Assembly: GCF_002836945.1 (NCBI RefSeq)
Contig: NZ_NIJM01000014.1
Span: 1-64,000 of the forward strand
Direction of reading: 5' to 3'
Length of the DNA: 64,000 nucleotides
Origin: Shewanella chilikensis
GTDB taxonomy: Bacteria > Pseudomonadota > Gammaproteobacteria > Enterobacterales > Shewanellaceae
The position numbers and the translations under genes were made by a program. The notes beneath the pieces are model-generated. The model made no database searches, was not told the origin of the DNA, and saw nothing but the letters and a program-made list of their open reading frames with translations. Shown here piece after piece: positions 19,601 to 28,754 of this stretch (position 1 is the first letter of the stretch; every line of letters begins with the position of its first letter).

Positions 19601-20269
19601 GAGGAACTCTTGCTGCATCTGCCCCAGGCGATGCAGCAATACGGCATCGACAGCGATTGGCAAGATGTGCTTTATGACTGGTATCGGGATCTGCTTAACG
19701 CCGAAATCGCTCTGCCCCAGGGGCAGAGTCTGCGCCTTGGCGACCTCAGCAAGCGCCAAAAGCTGGTGGAGATGGAGTTTTATCTGCCCCTTGGCGGCGA
19801 TACCCAGCTTATCGATACCGAGCTCAGTCGCTTGCTGGCCAAGCACGGTTATGGCGGTGAACTGCGCTTCGATGCCTTCAAGGGCATGCTCAAGGGGTTT
19901 ATCGATCTTACCTTTGAATATCAGGGCCGTTTCTATATTGCCGATTATAAATCCAACCATTTGGGGGACGATTTCAGCGATTACCGCCAGGACAAGATGG
20001 CCGCCGCCATCAGCGAGCACAGATACGATCTCCAGTACCTGCTCTACAGCCTGGCGCTGCACAGATATCTGAGCCTCAAACTGCAGGACTATTGTTATCA
20101 AAGCCATTTCGGCGGCTGCTGTTATCTGTTTTTACGGGGCATGTCCGCGGCCCATCCCGGCGCCGGGGTGTTTGTGGACAGGCCGGATGAAGCCGTGATC
20201 CTGGCCCTGGATGCCTTACTCAAGGGCGAGTCGCCCTCGAGCGCCCCTCAGTTGGAGTTGAGTCTATGA
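16604..20269 (+). CDS. recB: RecB, exonuclease V beta subunit (helicase-nuclease)
   Basis: A 1221-residue superfamily-1 3'-5' helicase fused to a RecB-family nuclease. Walker A is ASAGTGKTYT (K25), helicase motif II is ALIDEFQDTDPLQF, and motif III is MIGDPKQAIYAFRGAD. The C-terminal nuclease has D1101 (KGFIDLTF), D1114 and K1116 (ADYKSNHLG), with the 13-residue spacing of E. coli D1067/D1080/K1082. A Pro-Glu-Lys-rich insert (EPEPEPKPEP) sits just before motif III near residue 425. The start is one base after recC and the end overlaps recD by ATGA. Confidence 0.97.
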   Translation: MQALEPLSLPLSGRRLIEASAGTGKTYTISGLYLRLLLGDFERPGLGCEQILVVTFTNAATEELRDRIRKRIRSCYQRFIGLSVKDDFIEQLYQRCPPTQRATALKQLDLALKSLDEAAIFTIHGFCQRILSDMAFESALLFESEFTLDDSEYLRQSVRDFWRHVCYRLPTALATAIAAHYATPDALGRELRPLLGASQASANRDPGKFDQYAEQLQTQLARLRLSWPRERDTIEALLHSLPLNGTSYGKQADGYPKLTAMLEQMDNWAKYHQGLPTPKLLDSLALGSLKLRKGGEIPTAQQAPLLAQIEALRDSVDSLIPAFLYQARAQIAERFAELKAERNLLSPDDLLLTLAKAIGGLTQTAPDSGLAIGEQLKQEIGKRFPVALIDEFQDTDPLQFAIFSGIYPAQLPQQEADAGAQSEPEPEPKPEPSRTLLMIGDPKQAIYAFRGADIYTYIEARRNTADHYNLDTNYRSACNMIAAVNRLFANRSDPFISDAIPFEPVKAKDAGSKQLLAPGRDSAALQLRLLKEDPDKGLNKTQARKLLAEDAAAEIVRLLNAANRGECRLTGSEQPLRARDIAILVRDRNEAAVMQQALNNRQIGAVFLSRDSVMVTEEAREIALILKALASPRDERAIRSALACRLLGFSANKIHEFNQSETLRAEVLDTFMSLHELWSRRGIMPALLNLADHWQLLERLGREANAERRLTDFRHLAELLQQKSTELEGMSALVNWFEQELLSGQSREEQQLRLASEQNLVQIVTIHKSKGLEYPVCFIPFVSLARDGSRRPSPMLYHKDNQLVWDLDASDEGWEACKRETLAEDLRLLYVALTRPVYRCYLGLANHCRMNKTGINSFLKDTAIGYLLGIEDKDCDGDRLQSAAASLVCEAISLTGIGDADPSHLQGTENHSPSPLCAQVPAARQGAPWRVGSYSGLVKHLPHERVLPGAGDEEFEIEPASVYEPQDVLQANRFSFERGANAGSFMHLVLEKIDFTQAEEELLLHLPQAMQQYGIDSDWQDVLYDWYRDLLNAEIALPQGQSLRLGDLSKRQKLVEMEFYLPLGGDTQLIDTELSRLLAKHGYGGELRFDAFKGMLKGFIDLTFEYQGRFYIADYKSNHLGDDFSDYRQDKMAAAISEHRYDLQYLLYSLALHRYLSLKLQDYCYQSHFGGCCYLFLRGMSAAHPGAGVFVDRPDEAVILALDALLKGESPSSAPQLELSL

Positions 20270-22269
20270 CAGATAGCCCATCAATACTGCAAAGCAGCCA
20301 AGCTGTTACTGCGCTGCTCAAGCAATGGGAAGAGCAGCGGCTGCTGACGGCACTCGACCGCCACTTTGCGCTGCAGATGGCCGCCATTCACCAAGAGCCA
20401 TCGCCGCTGTTTCTGCTGCTGTGCGCCCTGCTGAGCCGCCAGTTATCATCGCAGCACGCCTGCCTGCCACTGGGGAGCATAGCTTTTGATAATCCGCTGG
20501 CAGAGCCCCACCCCAGTGTGCGCCTCAATACCGACCCGGCAAGCCTTGAGCTGGCGGTGGCCAATTTTGCCGCCGTCGGCGCCCCGGGTGAAGACAAACC
20601 CTTGATCCTCGACGCTGGCCGCCTCTACCTCAAACGCTATTATGATTTTGAGTGCCGGGTCGCTCGGCGCCTCACCGCCATGGCCGCCACTGAATACCCC
20701 GCCACCGACGAAGTGCGACGCGCGCTCGATTGCCTGTTTTTGCCGCCCGCCAGCCATACTGGCCAAGCGACTATTGATGCATCTCAAGCCGATAGTGAAG
20801 CTCAAACTGATGGTGAAACTCTAACTAATAGAGAAAATTCCGGCAAACGCGATTGGCAAAAAGTCGCCACCGCCACCGCCTATTGTCGCCAGTTGGCGGT
20901 GATCACCGGCGGCCCGGGCACAGGCAAGACCACCACAGTCACCAAGCTGCTGATGCTCCTGTGTCTCGGCAGTGAGATGAACATACGTCTGGTGGCCCCC
21001 ACGGGTAAGGCGGCTGCGCGCCTGACCGAATCGATAAAGGCCTCCAAACAGCGCCTGGCCAAAGAACTTCTTCCCTTTGCCGCCGAGCTTGACCTTGGCG
21101 CCATAGACAAGATCCCCGAAGAAGCCGCCACTGTGCATCGTCTGCTGGGGGTGATCCCCGGCTCGCACAAATTCCGTCATCACCAGGACAACCCGCTGCA
21201 TCTGGATCTGCTGATTGTCGATGAAGCCTCCATGGTGGACTTGCCTATGATGGACCGGCTGCTCGATGCCCTGCCCGCCAATGCCAGGTTGATACTGCTC
21301 GGGGATCAGGATCAGCTGGCCTCGGTGGAAGCCGGCGCCGTGCTCGCCGATATCTGCGCCGGTCTGCGCCACCAGCAGGACTGGCGCATGCGTTACAGCG
21401 CCGAGTTTGCCGCAACACTGACAAGGCTCACCGGCTTTGACCTCAGCGATTGCGTCAATCTCGCCCCCGGCATAGGCAATAATCTTTGTATGCTGCGTCA
21501 CAGCCACAGATTCCGCGGCGATGCCGGCATAGGCGTGCTGGCCAAGGCGGTCAACCTCAGTGATGGCACCGCGATAACTGATGCCTGGAATGGCGGCTAT
21601 CAGGAGCTTGAGTGGCTGGAAATCGGTAAACAGCAGCAGGGGCTGGCTCAGCTTCTCAGCCAAGCCTGTGAGCACTACCGCGACTATCTGGAAGTGGTGC
21701 ACAGGCCGGACATCAGCGCCGAGGAGATCATCGCCCGTTACAACCGCTTTCGACTGCTGTGCGCCACCCGTGGCGGCGATTTCGGTGTCGAGGGGATCAA
21801 TCGGCAACTGACACAAGTGTTGAAACAGGCCGGACTGATCGCTCCGCAGCAGGAGTTTTATCCGGGCCGGCCGCTGATCATCCAAAGCAACGATTACAAC
21901 CTGGGGCTGTTTAACGGCGATATCGGCGTTATTCTGCCCGATCGTGACTGCAACAGGCTGCTGGCGCACTTTATTCAGGCCGACGGCAGTGTGCTCAAGG
22001 TGTTGCCGGCGCGTCTTCCCGGCCACGAGACCTGTTTTGCCATGACAGTGCACAAGTCCCAGGGCAGTGAATTTGATTCTGTGGCCTTGGTGTTGCCGCC
22101 GAGCCCGAGCCCGGCGCAGCTGCAACTGCTCACCAAGGAGCTGATCTACACCGCCATTACCCGCGCCAAACAACATTTTTGCTGCCTGGGCAACAGCTCA
22201 GTGTTTGACGGCGCCTGTCGTCGCCTCACGCGCCGGGCCTCGGGGCTGGCAGATAGGCTGTGGCAGTGA
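20266..22269 (+). CDS. recD: RecD, exonuclease V alpha subunit (5'-3' helicase)
   Basis: A 667-residue RecD helicase. Walker A is GGPGTGKTTTV (K221), motif II is LLIVDEASMVDLPMMDRLL, motif III is LILLGDQDQLASVEAGAVL, and the C-terminal motif FAMTVHKSQGSEFD is intact. A low-complexity stretch near residues 165-195, rich in Asp, Glu, Thr and Asn and more AT-rich than its surroundings, separates the N-terminal RecB-binding domain from the ATPase. The gene is translationally coupled to recB. Confidence 0.96.
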   Translation: MTDSPSILQSSQAVTALLKQWEEQRLLTALDRHFALQMAAIHQEPSPLFLLLCALLSRQLSSQHACLPLGSIAFDNPLAEPHPSVRLNTDPASLELAVANFAAVGAPGEDKPLILDAGRLYLKRYYDFECRVARRLTAMAATEYPATDEVRRALDCLFLPPASHTGQATIDASQADSEAQTDGETLTNRENSGKRDWQKVATATAYCRQLAVITGGPGTGKTTTVTKLLMLLCLGSEMNIRLVAPTGKAAARLTESIKASKQRLAKELLPFAAELDLGAIDKIPEEAATVHRLLGVIPGSHKFRHHQDNPLHLDLLIVDEASMVDLPMMDRLLDALPANARLILLGDQDQLASVEAGAVLADICAGLRHQQDWRMRYSAEFAATLTRLTGFDLSDCVNLAPGIGNNLCMLRHSHRFRGDAGIGVLAKAVNLSDGTAITDAWNGGYQELEWLEIGKQQQGLAQLLSQACEHYRDYLEVVHRPDISAEEIIARYNRFRLLCATRGGDFGVEGINRQLTQVLKQAGLIAPQQEFYPGRPLIIQSNDYNLGLFNGDIGVILPDRDCNRLLAHFIQADGSVLKVLPARLPGHETCFAMTVHKSQGSEFDSVALVLPPSPSPAQLQLLTKELIYTAITRAKQHFCCLGNSSVFDGACRRLTRRASGLADRLWQ

Positions 22270-22484
22270 TTGTGGCAGAGATTATGGCTATGGCAGAAAC
22301 TATGACTGTGGCCATGACTATAACGAAAACAGCAACCGGGCCAGATGCCATACGGCCCCGTTTCGCTCTGGCGGCAAAATAACCAGATGAGAGCCTGCGT
22401 CAGCTGCCGTTATACTCAAGGCCTGTCTAAGCAGGCATAATATCGGCCAAGGTTATTTATCAGGCCGCTCAGTCAGGAGAATTC

Positions 22485-23495
22485 ATGAGCAAAACCCATA
22501 TCTTGTTACTCTGTGGCGGCGGGGCCGCCGAGCACAGTATCTCTTTGATGTCGGCTGACTATATCGAAAGTTGCCTGGCAAATATTCCCGACATGGAAGT
22601 GCTCAGGTTGGAGCTGGACGCCGCCGGCCACTACCACACCAAGCAGGGCCAGGTTTGCGAGCTGACCAATCGCCGTGAAGTGCGCTTCGATGAGGCCGAG
22701 CCCAGCTGGCCGGTGGACTATGTGATCCCCTGCATTCACGGCTATCCGGGTGAGACCGGCGATATTCAGTCCTATTTCAATCTGATCAACCTGCCCTATT
22801 TCGGCTGCGGCTCCGAACCCAGCAGCAACTGCTTCAACAAGGTCACGGCCAAGATGTGGTTCAGTGCGCTCGGCATCCCCAATACCCCTTATCTGTTTCT
22901 CAGTGAAGCCGGTGAAGTGGCCAACACCCGCTGCCGTGAGGCCTTGAATGAATGGGGCTCACTGTTTATCAAGGCGGCATCCCAAGGGTCATCCGTCGGC
23001 TGCTACCGGGTGGACAACGGCGATGATATCCCCTCGGTGCTGGAGCAGGCCTTCAGTTACTCCCCCTACGTGGTGGTGGAAAAGACCATCAAAGCCAGGG
23101 AGCTGGAAGTGGCCGTATATGAATACCAGGGTGAAGTGATAGCCACAGTGCCGGGTGAAATCATCTGCGCCAACAACACCTTTTACAGCTTCGATGAGAA
23201 GTATGATGCCAAGAGCAAGGCGGTAACCAAGGTCGAGGCCGAACTGAGCCAAGCGCAAATCGATACCATACGCGATTATGCCATTCGTGCCTTTAAGGGC
23301 ATGAAGCTGTCCCACCTGTCGCGTATCGACTTCTTCCTTACCGATGAAGGCGAGATACTGCTCAACGAGATCAATACCTTCCCGGGCATGACGCCCATCT
23401 CCATGTTCCCCAAGATGCTCAGCAACAATGGCCATGATGTCAGCGAGTGGCTGGTGAGTAACATAAGACGCCAGCTGAGCGAACCGCTCAAGTAA
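22485..23495 (+). CDS. ddl: D-alanine--D-alanine ligase
   Basis: A 336-residue ATP-grasp ligase that makes D-Ala-D-Ala for peptidoglycan precursors. The N-terminal motif [17 protein letters not shown] corresponds to the family's GGxSxEHxVSL, [16 protein letters not shown] and YFGCGSEPS follow, and the metal-binding end is [20 protein letters not shown] with [12 protein letters not shown]. Length is normal for Ddl, slightly longer than DdlB. A GGAG precedes the ATG. It is transcribed away from recD after a 215-base gap and ends at a terminator near 23556-23583. Confidence 0.93.
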   Translation: MSKTHILLLCGGGAAEHSISLMSADYIESCLANIPDMEVLRLELDAAGHYHTKQGQVCELTNRREVRFDEAEPSWPVDYVIPCIHGYPGETGDIQSYFNLINLPYFGCGSEPSSNCFNKVTAKMWFSALGIPNTPYLFLSEAGEVANTRCREALNEWGSLFIKAASQGSSVGCYRVDNGDDIPSVLEQAFSYSPYVVVEKTIKARELEVAVYEYQGEVIATVPGEIICANNTFYSFDEKYDAKSKAVTKVEAELSQAQIDTIRDYAIRAFKGMKLSHLSRIDFFLTDEGEILLNEINTFPGMTPISMFPKMLSNNGHDVSEWLVSNIRRQLSEPLK

Positions 23496-23555
23496 AGCAC
23501 CAGTAAAGTTCCAGGTTGAACCAAGCACCAACCGGACTGAAACAAACGCAAAACC

Positions 23556-23583
23556 ACACCCGCCACTCGCGCGGGTGTTCTTT
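23556..23583 (+). terminator. Rho-independent terminator of ddl
   Basis: An 8-bp stem (ACACCCGC at 23556-23563 with GCGGGTGT at 23571-23578) with a seven-base loop is followed by TTCTTTA. The T tract is interrupted but the position, 60 bases after the ddl stop, fits. Confidence 0.65.
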
Positions 23584-23628
23584 ATCCTGCTAAGCTGACA
23601 ATAGTTGTGACGGCATGCAGGAGAGCTT

Positions 23629-24021
23629 ATGTTCAGTGCGATAGATATAGATCATCTGGTGTTGATCTGCAGCAGTCTGGAAACCAGCCAAGCATTCTAT
23701 ACCCAAGTACTGGGGGCTCATCCCGAGCGGCGGCTCGACTCCCCTCGCCTGCTGCAACTGAGATTCGGCAGTGCCCTTATCGATCTGGTGCCAAGAAGCG
23801 ATCAACCTTTAGGCCTCAATATGGCGCACTTCTGCCTCAATATTGCCGCCAAGGATGAAGCCTCAGTGCTGCAACACCTGGAGCAACACGGCGTGCACCA
23901 TGAAGGCTTTTCGGAAAAATATGGCGCCCGGGGTTACAGCCGCTCTATCTATATTTACGATCCTGACGGCAATCAAGTAGAGCTTAAACTCCTGAGTCGG
24001 CAACAGCAGAGCGGCCAATAA
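23629..24021 (+). CDS. VOC-superfamily (glyoxalase-like) protein
   Basis: A 130-residue vicinal-oxygen-chelate protein. The two beta-alpha-beta-beta-beta modules are visible: IDHLVLICSSLETSQAFY at residues 7-24 and the closing YIYDPDGNQVELKL at residues 108-121. Candidate metal ligands are H9 and E119, with H68 in the middle (MAHFCLNI). The specific substrate is unknown. CAGGAG about six bases upstream supports ATG 23629 over the longer frame starting at 23607. Confidence 0.85.
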   Translation: MFSAIDIDHLVLICSSLETSQAFYTQVLGAHPERRLDSPRLLQLRFGSALIDLVPRSDQPLGLNMAHFCLNIAAKDEASVLQHLEQHGVHHEGFSEKYGARGYSRSIYIYDPDGNQVELKLLSRQQQSGQ

Positions 24022-24064
24022 GGCGTTGCTTAATCATGGTTTTTGACTGGCGATTTAACAGATA

Positions 24065-24098
24065 AAAAAGCGCGCCGGGAAAGTTCGGCGCGCTTTTT
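24065..24098. terminator. Bidirectional terminator between VOC gene and napC
   Basis: A perfect 13-bp stem (24065-24077 with 24086-24098) has GCGCGCCG at its core and is flanked by A and T tracts, so it works on both strands. It ends the VOC gene on the plus strand and the napEDABC operon on the minus strand. Confidence 0.92.
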
Positions 24099-24132
24099 CA
24101 TGAAGCAATAGGCTATGCCCAGAGCTTTGGGC

Positions 24133-24720
24133 TCAGAAGCCTTCCACTCCCTGCATATCCGGCAGGTGATGGGCTATCCCCTTGTGGCAGTCGATACAGG
24201 TCTTCTCACCGCTTGCCAGCGAGGTGGAGTGCATATTGGCCGCCCGCTGTGACTGACGGGTGAAGTCCATATACTGGAAGTTATGGCAGTTTCGACACTC
24301 CAGCGAGTCGTTGGCCTTGAGTCTGGCCCACTCATGCTCGGCCAGTTCGCGCCGCTTGGACTCGAACTTCTCCCGGGTATTGATGGTGCCGAACACCTTG
24401 CCCCAAACCTCTTTGGAAGCCTGCATCTTACGGGCTATCTTGTCGGTCCAATTATGGGGAACGTGGCAGTCCGGACAGGTCGCCCGCACCCCGCTGCGGT
24501 TAGTGAAATGTATGGTGGTCTTCAACTCCTGATAGACGTTGTTCTCCATCTCGTGGCAACCGATACAAAAGGCCTCCTGGTTGGTGGCTTCCAGGGCAGT
24601 GTTGAAACCACCCCAGAAGATGATCCCGGCGACAAAGCCTCCCAGGGTCAAAAAACCCAGACTGAAGTGAACACTGGGCCGGTTCAGCACCCGCCATATC
24701 TGTTTCAGTTTCTCAAACAT
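24133..24720 (-). CDS. napC: NapC, tetrahaem quinol dehydrogenase
   Basis: A 195-residue membrane-anchored NapC/NirT cytochrome that moves electrons from quinol to periplasmic NapAB. One N-terminal helix (about residues 18-38) precedes four CxxCH haem sites: CIGCH, CPDCH, CRNCH and CIDCH. AGGAG stands just upstream of the ATG. It is the last gene of napEDABC. In Shewanella, CymA can take over this role, so NapC may be partly redundant. Confidence 0.95.
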   Translation of the reverse strand: MFEKLKQIWRVLNRPSVHFSLGFLTLGGFVAGIIFWGGFNTALEATNQEAFCIGCHEMENNVYQELKTTIHFTNRSGVRATCPDCHVPHNWTDKIARKMQASKEVWGKVFGTINTREKFESKRRELAEHEWARLKANDSLECRNCHNFQYMDFTRQSQRAANMHSTSLASGEKTCIDCHKGIAHHLPDMQGVEGF

Positions 24721-24728
24721 AGCGACTC

Positions 24729-25205
24729 CTAGTGGCTGGATGGGTTCTCAGCCCCGGACTTGAGCAAGTGATCCATATCGACAAAGTCATTCTCCACCAT
24801 CAATCTGGCGTCCAGTTGCGGCACATGGCACTGGGTACAGAAATAACGTCTGGGTGACAGCTCGGCCAGGAAGTTATTGTCTCTGTCCATATAGTGAGTC
24901 ACGCTCACCATAGGCGCCTGCGATTCACCGGTGCGACTGCGGGCATGACAGGACATGCACTTGTTGACCTTAAGATCCAGCTGGTAGCCGTCTATCTTGT
25001 GCGGTATAACCGGCGGCTGCATCGGGTAGTTACGGGTCTGTTTGATATCCGTATTTCTCACCTTCTGCATCACAGGTGGCGTCGGCTGGCTATTGAGCGG
25101 CGCCTGGCGCAAAGTCGCCACCTTATCCTCGGGAATGCCGGCAGCATTGACAGACAGCGCGGTCATCAGTGCAGCAAAGGCCAACAGGGTATGATTCGAT
25201 TTCAT
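24729..25205 (-). CDS. napB: NapB, dihaem cytochrome subunit of periplasmic nitrate reductase
   Basis: A 158-residue secreted cytochrome with a cleavable signal peptide ([21 protein letters not shown]) and two haem sites, CMSCH and CTQCH. Conserved [14 protein letters not shown] and [14 protein letters not shown] stretches are typical of NapB. It receives electrons from NapC and passes them to NapA. The gene lies 13 bases downstream of napA with GAGGAGG as ribosome binding site. Confidence 0.95.
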   Translation of the reverse strand: MKSNHTLLAFAALMTALSVNAAGIPEDKVATLRQAPLNSQPTPPVMQKVRNTDIKQTRNYPMQPPVIPHKIDGYQLDLKVNKCMSCHARSRTGESQAPMVSVTHYMDRDNNFLAELSPRRYFCTQCHVPQLDARLMVENDFVDMDHLLKSGAENPSSH

Positions 25206-25218
25206 CTTCTTATCCTCC

Positions 25219-27714
25219 TCAGGCCTTCATCACTTTCACGGCACACTTCTTGAAATCAGTCTGCTTGGACAGCGGATCCGTGGCATCCAGAGTCACCTTG
25301 TTGATCAACTGACTGGCGTCGAACCAGGGGACAAACACCAAACCCACCGGTGGCTTGTTGCGGCCGCGGGTTTCCACCCGGGTCAGTATCTCGCCGCGAC
25401 GGGACACTACCTTGACCTCATCCCCTCGGCGCAGGCCGCGTTTCTTGGCATCATCCGGATGCATAAAGCACACGGCATCCGGGAAGGCGCGATAGAGCTC
25501 GGGTACCCTCTGGGTCATGGAGCCTGAGTGCCAATGTTCCAGCACCCGCCCGGTGGAGAGCCAGAGATCATATTCTGCATCCGGGGATTCTGCCGCCGGC
25601 TCGTATGGCAGCGCGAAGATAACCGCCTTGCCGTCTTTTTTGCCGTAAAACTCAAAGCCCTTGCCGGGTTTAACGTAGGGATCCGAGCCCTCACGGTAGC
25701 GCCAGAGGGTTTCTTTGCCGTCAACCACAGGCCAGCGCAAACCATGGGCCTGGTGGTACATTTCAAAGGGAGCCAAGTCATGACCGTGACCACGGCCAAA
25801 GGTGGCGTATTCCTCAAAAAGCCCTTTTTGCACATAGAAACCAAAGTGCTTGGCCTCGTCGTTCAGATACTTGTTGTCGCTTTCACTGAGAGGGAACTTA
25901 TTGACATTGCCGTTCTGGTACAGCACTTCATACAAGGTCTTGCCCTTGTATTCGGGATTGGCCGCCAACACAGCCTCGGACCAGACTTCGTCTGTGGTAA
26001 AGCGCTTGGAGAACTCCAGCAACTGCCAGAGATCCGAGCGCGATTGTCCGGGCGCTGACACCAACTGATGCCAGAACTGGGTACGGCGCTCGGCGTTACC
26101 ATAGGCGCCCTCTTTCTCCACCCACATGGCGGTGGGTAGAATGAGATCCGCGGCCTGGGTGGTAACCGTTGGGTAAGCATCGGACACCACAATAAAGTTT
26201 TCCGGATTACGGTATCCTGGCAAGCCCTCTTCGTTGATATTGGGGCCGGCCTGCATATTGTTATTCACCTGCACCCAGTAGCAGTTGAGATCGCCATCTT
26301 TCAGGCGCCGGTTCTGCTCTACCGCGTGGTAGCCGGGCTTGGGCGGAATGATCCCGGAAGGGATTTTCCAGATGGTCTCGGCAATCTTGCGGTGCTCTGG
26401 ATTATTCACCACCAGATCCGCCGGTAAGCGATGGGAGAAGGTGCCCACTTCCCGCGCAGTACCGCAGGCTGAAGGTTGACCTGTGAGTGAAAACGGACTG
26501 TTGCCCGGGGTGGCTATTTTGCCGGTCAGCAAATGGATATTGTAGATAAGGTTGTTACACCAAACCCCTCGGGTATGCTGGTTAAAGCCCATGGTCCAGA
26601 AGGAGGTCACCTTCACCTCGGGATCGGCGTAGAGTTTCGCCAGCTCCAGCAATTTATGCTCGGGTACGCCCGAGAGCTTGCTGACCTTCTCCAGGCTGTA
26701 ATCGGCGACAAAGGCCTTGAACTGCTCAAAGTCCATCGGGGTAGATTCACCGGCGGTGGCCACGTTCTTGGCTTTTTGCTGCAGCGGATGTGAGGGCCGC
26801 AGGCCATAGCCAATATCGGTTGTACCTCTGCGGAAGTTCACATGCTTGTTGACGAAGTCCCAATTAACCTTGTCATTACTGATGATGTAGTTGGCGACAT
26901 AGTTGAGTATGGCCAGATCGGTTTGCGGCGTGAAGACAATCGGCAAGTCGGCCAAATCAAAGCTTCTGTGCTCGAAAGTGGACATCACAGAGACTTTTAC
27001 ATGGGGCGCGCTGAGGCGTCTGTCTGTGACCCGGCTCCAGAGGATTGGGTGCATCTCGGCCATGTTGGAGCCCCAAAGCACAAAGGCGTCGGCAGCTTCA
27101 ATATCGTTGTAGCAACCCATGGGCTCGTCCATACCAAAGGTACGCATAAAACCGCCCACGGCCGAGGCCATACAGTGACGGGCGTTGGGATCAATATTGT
27201 TGGAGCCGAAACCTGCCTTCATCAGCTTGGAAGCGGCATAACCTTCCCAAACCGTCCACTGGCCTGAACCAAACATGCCCACCGCCGTCGGCCCTTTGGT
27301 CTTGATGGTGTGCTTCCACTTCTCGGCCATGATGTCAAAGGCCTGATCCCAACTGATAGGGGTAAATTCACCGTGCTTGTCATATTTGCCGTCTGTCATC
27401 CGCAGCATGGGAGTCTGCAGCCTGTCATGGCCATACATGATCTTCGACAGGAAGTAGCCTTTAATGCAGTTTAGGCCGCGGTTGACCTCACTGTTGGCAT
27501 CGCCGTGAGTCGCCACGACCCGGCCTTCGCGGGTGGCCACCATCACAGAGCAGCCAGTACCGCAAAAGCGGCACGGCGCCTTGTTCCAATCAAGCTTGGT
27601 GTGTTCTGAACTGGTGATCAGGTTGCTGGCTGTGGCAGGTAAAGCCAATCCTGCGACCCCGGCTGCCGCCATGGCGGCATTGGCCTTCATGAATTCGCGT
27701 CTGTTCATTTTCAT
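25219..27714 (-). CDS. napA: NapA, periplasmic nitrate reductase catalytic subunit
   Basis: An 831-residue bis-MGD molybdoenzyme reducing nitrate to nitrite in the periplasm. The twin-arginine signal is NRREFMK (residues 4-10). One [4Fe-4S] cluster is held by C48, C51, C55 and C83. The molybdenum-ligand cysteine is C181 in [10 protein letters not shown]. The length and motif order match E. coli NapA (828). The start overlaps the napD stop by four bases, consistent with NapD binding the signal peptide as it emerges. Confidence 0.97.
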   Translation of the reverse strand: MKMNRREFMKANAAMAAAGVAGLALPATASNLITSSEHTKLDWNKAPCRFCGTGCSVMVATREGRVVATHGDANSEVNRGLNCIKGYFLSKIMYGHDRLQTPMLRMTDGKYDKHGEFTPISWDQAFDIMAEKWKHTIKTKGPTAVGMFGSGQWTVWEGYAASKLMKAGFGSNNIDPNARHCMASAVGGFMRTFGMDEPMGCYNDIEAADAFVLWGSNMAEMHPILWSRVTDRRLSAPHVKVSVMSTFEHRSFDLADLPIVFTPQTDLAILNYVANYIISNDKVNWDFVNKHVNFRRGTTDIGYGLRPSHPLQQKAKNVATAGESTPMDFEQFKAFVADYSLEKVSKLSGVPEHKLLELAKLYADPEVKVTSFWTMGFNQHTRGVWCNNLIYNIHLLTGKIATPGNSPFSLTGQPSACGTAREVGTFSHRLPADLVVNNPEHRKIAETIWKIPSGIIPPKPGYHAVEQNRRLKDGDLNCYWVQVNNNMQAGPNINEEGLPGYRNPENFIVVSDAYPTVTTQAADLILPTAMWVEKEGAYGNAERRTQFWHQLVSAPGQSRSDLWQLLEFSKRFTTDEVWSEAVLAANPEYKGKTLYEVLYQNGNVNKFPLSESDNKYLNDEAKHFGFYVQKGLFEEYATFGRGHGHDLAPFEMYHQAHGLRWPVVDGKETLWRYREGSDPYVKPGKGFEFYGKKDGKAVIFALPYEPAAESPDAEYDLWLSTGRVLEHWHSGSMTQRVPELYRAFPDAVCFMHPDDAKKRGLRRGDEVKVVSRRGEILTRVETRGRNKPPVGLVFVPWFDASQLINKVTLDATDPLSKQTDFKKCAVKVMKA

Positions 27715-27968
27715 TGCTCTTCCTCTTCGAGCTGTTCACACTGGTGATACACCATAGCGGTGGAGATCACGCCCTTGAGGGCATTGATTCTGTCCATGGT
27801 GGCGAGGATCGCCTGTTCGGTCGGGCCTTCCAGCACTACAACCAGCTTACTTTCATCGTTAACCGACAACTCGGCATTGCCGAACGACAGAATTTGTTGA
27901 CGAACGCCGGCCATCTTGGGTGGCATCACCTGAAGGATCAGGCTGCTGACATGCAATTCCCTACTCAT
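27711..27968 (-). CDS. napD: NapD, NapA signal-peptide chaperone
   Basis: An 85-residue ferredoxin-fold chaperone that binds the NapA twin-arginine signal and delays export until cofactor loading. The opening [18 protein letters not shown] and the [17 protein letters not shown] end are typical of the family. The gene lies between napE and napA and overlaps napA by ATGA. Confidence 0.92.
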   Translation of the reverse strand: MSRELHVSSLILQVMPPKMAGVRQQILSFGNAELSVNDESKLVVVLEGPTEQAILATMDRINALKGVISTAMVYHQCEQLEEEEQ

Positions 27969-28006
27969 CTGGTTCCCCTGTTTTAAGGACTCTCGTTATA
28001 TTTGCG

Positions 28007-28168
28007 TTAACCGGCTCCCGGTGGACCGGTTAAAATTTGGCTAAACCAGATGGCAAAGCCCAAACCGCTGACCAGCAAAACCGACAACAGCGGCGCCAAA
28101 AAAACCGTCAGGAAGATAAATATCTTCAGCTCCAGACGTTTTTCATCAGTATTCGGTGTCTCGCTCAT
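28007..28168 (-). CDS. napE: NapE, small membrane protein of the Nap operon
   Basis: A 53-residue single-helix protein found by translating the reverse strand. It starts MSETPNTDEKRLELKIFIF and ends WFSQILTGPPGAG, matching the NapE/TorE pattern of a charged N-terminus, one hydrophobic helix and a GPPG tail. AGGAGG sits just before the ATG. It is the first gene of the operon, 38 bases before napD. NapE function is unresolved; a role linked to NapC is usually suggested. Its presence classes the operon as the napEDABC (alpha) type rather than napDAGHB. Confidence 0.93.
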   Translation of the reverse strand: MSETPNTDEKRLELKIFIFLTVFLAPLLSVLLVSGLGFAIWFSQILTGPPGAG

Positions 28169-28281
28169 GGCTCCTCCTAGGCGCTATGAAGATGGCTTGC
28201 TGCTGTGCTATTCCAGGGCAACGGCCGCCAAGCCCGGCAGATTAAAGCCGCCTTTTAAATGCGATTTATTTTTCGGTTTCA

Positions 28282-28287
28282 ATCATA
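28282..28287 (-). promoter_or_regulatory. Candidate -10 element of napEDABC
   Basis: On the minus strand this reads TATGAT, one mismatch from TATAAT. It predicts a start near 28275 and a leader of about 107 bases to napE. The -35 position (28305-28310) reads ACAGTT, a poor match, as is usual for activator-dependent promoters. Confidence 0.45.
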
Positions 28288-28311
28288 AAGGCAAAGTGTT
28301 AACAAACTGTA

Positions 28312-28327
28312 TACCCCCAAGTTGGTA
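28312..28327. promoter_or_regulatory. Candidate NarP (7-2-7) site upstream of napE
   Basis: TACCCCC-AA-GTTGGTA is a 7-2-7 arrangement of heptamers resembling the NarL/NarP consensus TACYYMT-N2-AKRRGTA, with three mismatches. Its centre lies at about -44.5 from the predicted napE start point, the same place as the NarP site of E. coli napF. Confidence 0.5.
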
Positions 28328-28341
28328 AACACCTGATACTG

Positions 28342-28355
28342 TTGATCTGGATCAT
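28342..28355. promoter_or_regulatory. Candidate FNR (EtrA) or CRP site upstream of napE
   Basis: TTGAT-CTGG-ATCAT differs from the FNR consensus TTGAT-N4-ATCAA at one base. Read as a CRP site (28341-28356) it has four mismatches to the 16-base consensus. In Shewanella both EtrA and CRP act on anaerobic respiration genes, so either is possible. It is centred about 29 bases upstream of the NarP-like site. Confidence 0.55.
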
Positions 28356-28754
28356 ATAAATAGCCGGTAAAAGACGGATATCACTTATTTCAACCGCCTC
28401 AATCGATTGTAATTTCGACATTTTCCACTTTTAGCTATTCAGGCTCACATGAAATACAGCAAAGAAGTGGCTATTTCGCCAATAACTAACGGTTAAAAAA
28501 CCAACGAAATAAGCAAAATATCCCTTAGGGAGTAGTGTCCAGGCTGGGCGGGCTTTAAAGCGATAAAACGGCTATATAAGGAGAAACTGAATCCTGTTTC
28601 AGGTCACAGAATTCAGTAAAAACAATATCTTGCGGTTGCAACTACAGACAGAGCTCCTTAGCATTATCATGCATTTTAGTTATATCTTTTTTGATTTCAG
28701 GGACCAAATTTCAAACGCCTGTTTGTGCGTCGTCCCAACCAAGGAGAGCCTGTC

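Larger units (their letters stand above)
28169..28754. other. Divergent nap / nrfA regulatory region
   Basis: 586 AT-rich bases without a credible gene separate napE and nrfA. The napE-proximal half holds FNR/CRP-like and NarP-like sites. The nrfA-proximal half has no equally convincing site; a TCACA half-site near 28603 and the ribosome binding site AAGGAG at 28741-28746 are all I can point to. The long nrfA leader is otherwise unexplained. Confidence 0.6.

Noticed and set aside
20821-22176. Long minus-strand frame inside recD
   Set aside because: Antisense shadow; low-complexity Gln/Gly/His composition with no domain and all RecD helicase motifs on the other strand.
22205-22390. 61-codon plus-strand frame after recD
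   Set aside because: It overlaps the recD end and consists of repetitive Tyr/Asn/Asp codons from a degenerate repeat; no ribosome binding site.
28050-28328. 92-codon plus-strand frame between napD and nrfA
   Set aside because: It is antisense to napE, which has a good ribosome binding site and family-like sequence.
28595-28610. Possible CRP site upstream of nrfA
   Set aside because: Only the TCACA half is good; the other half does not match TGTGA at the required spacing.
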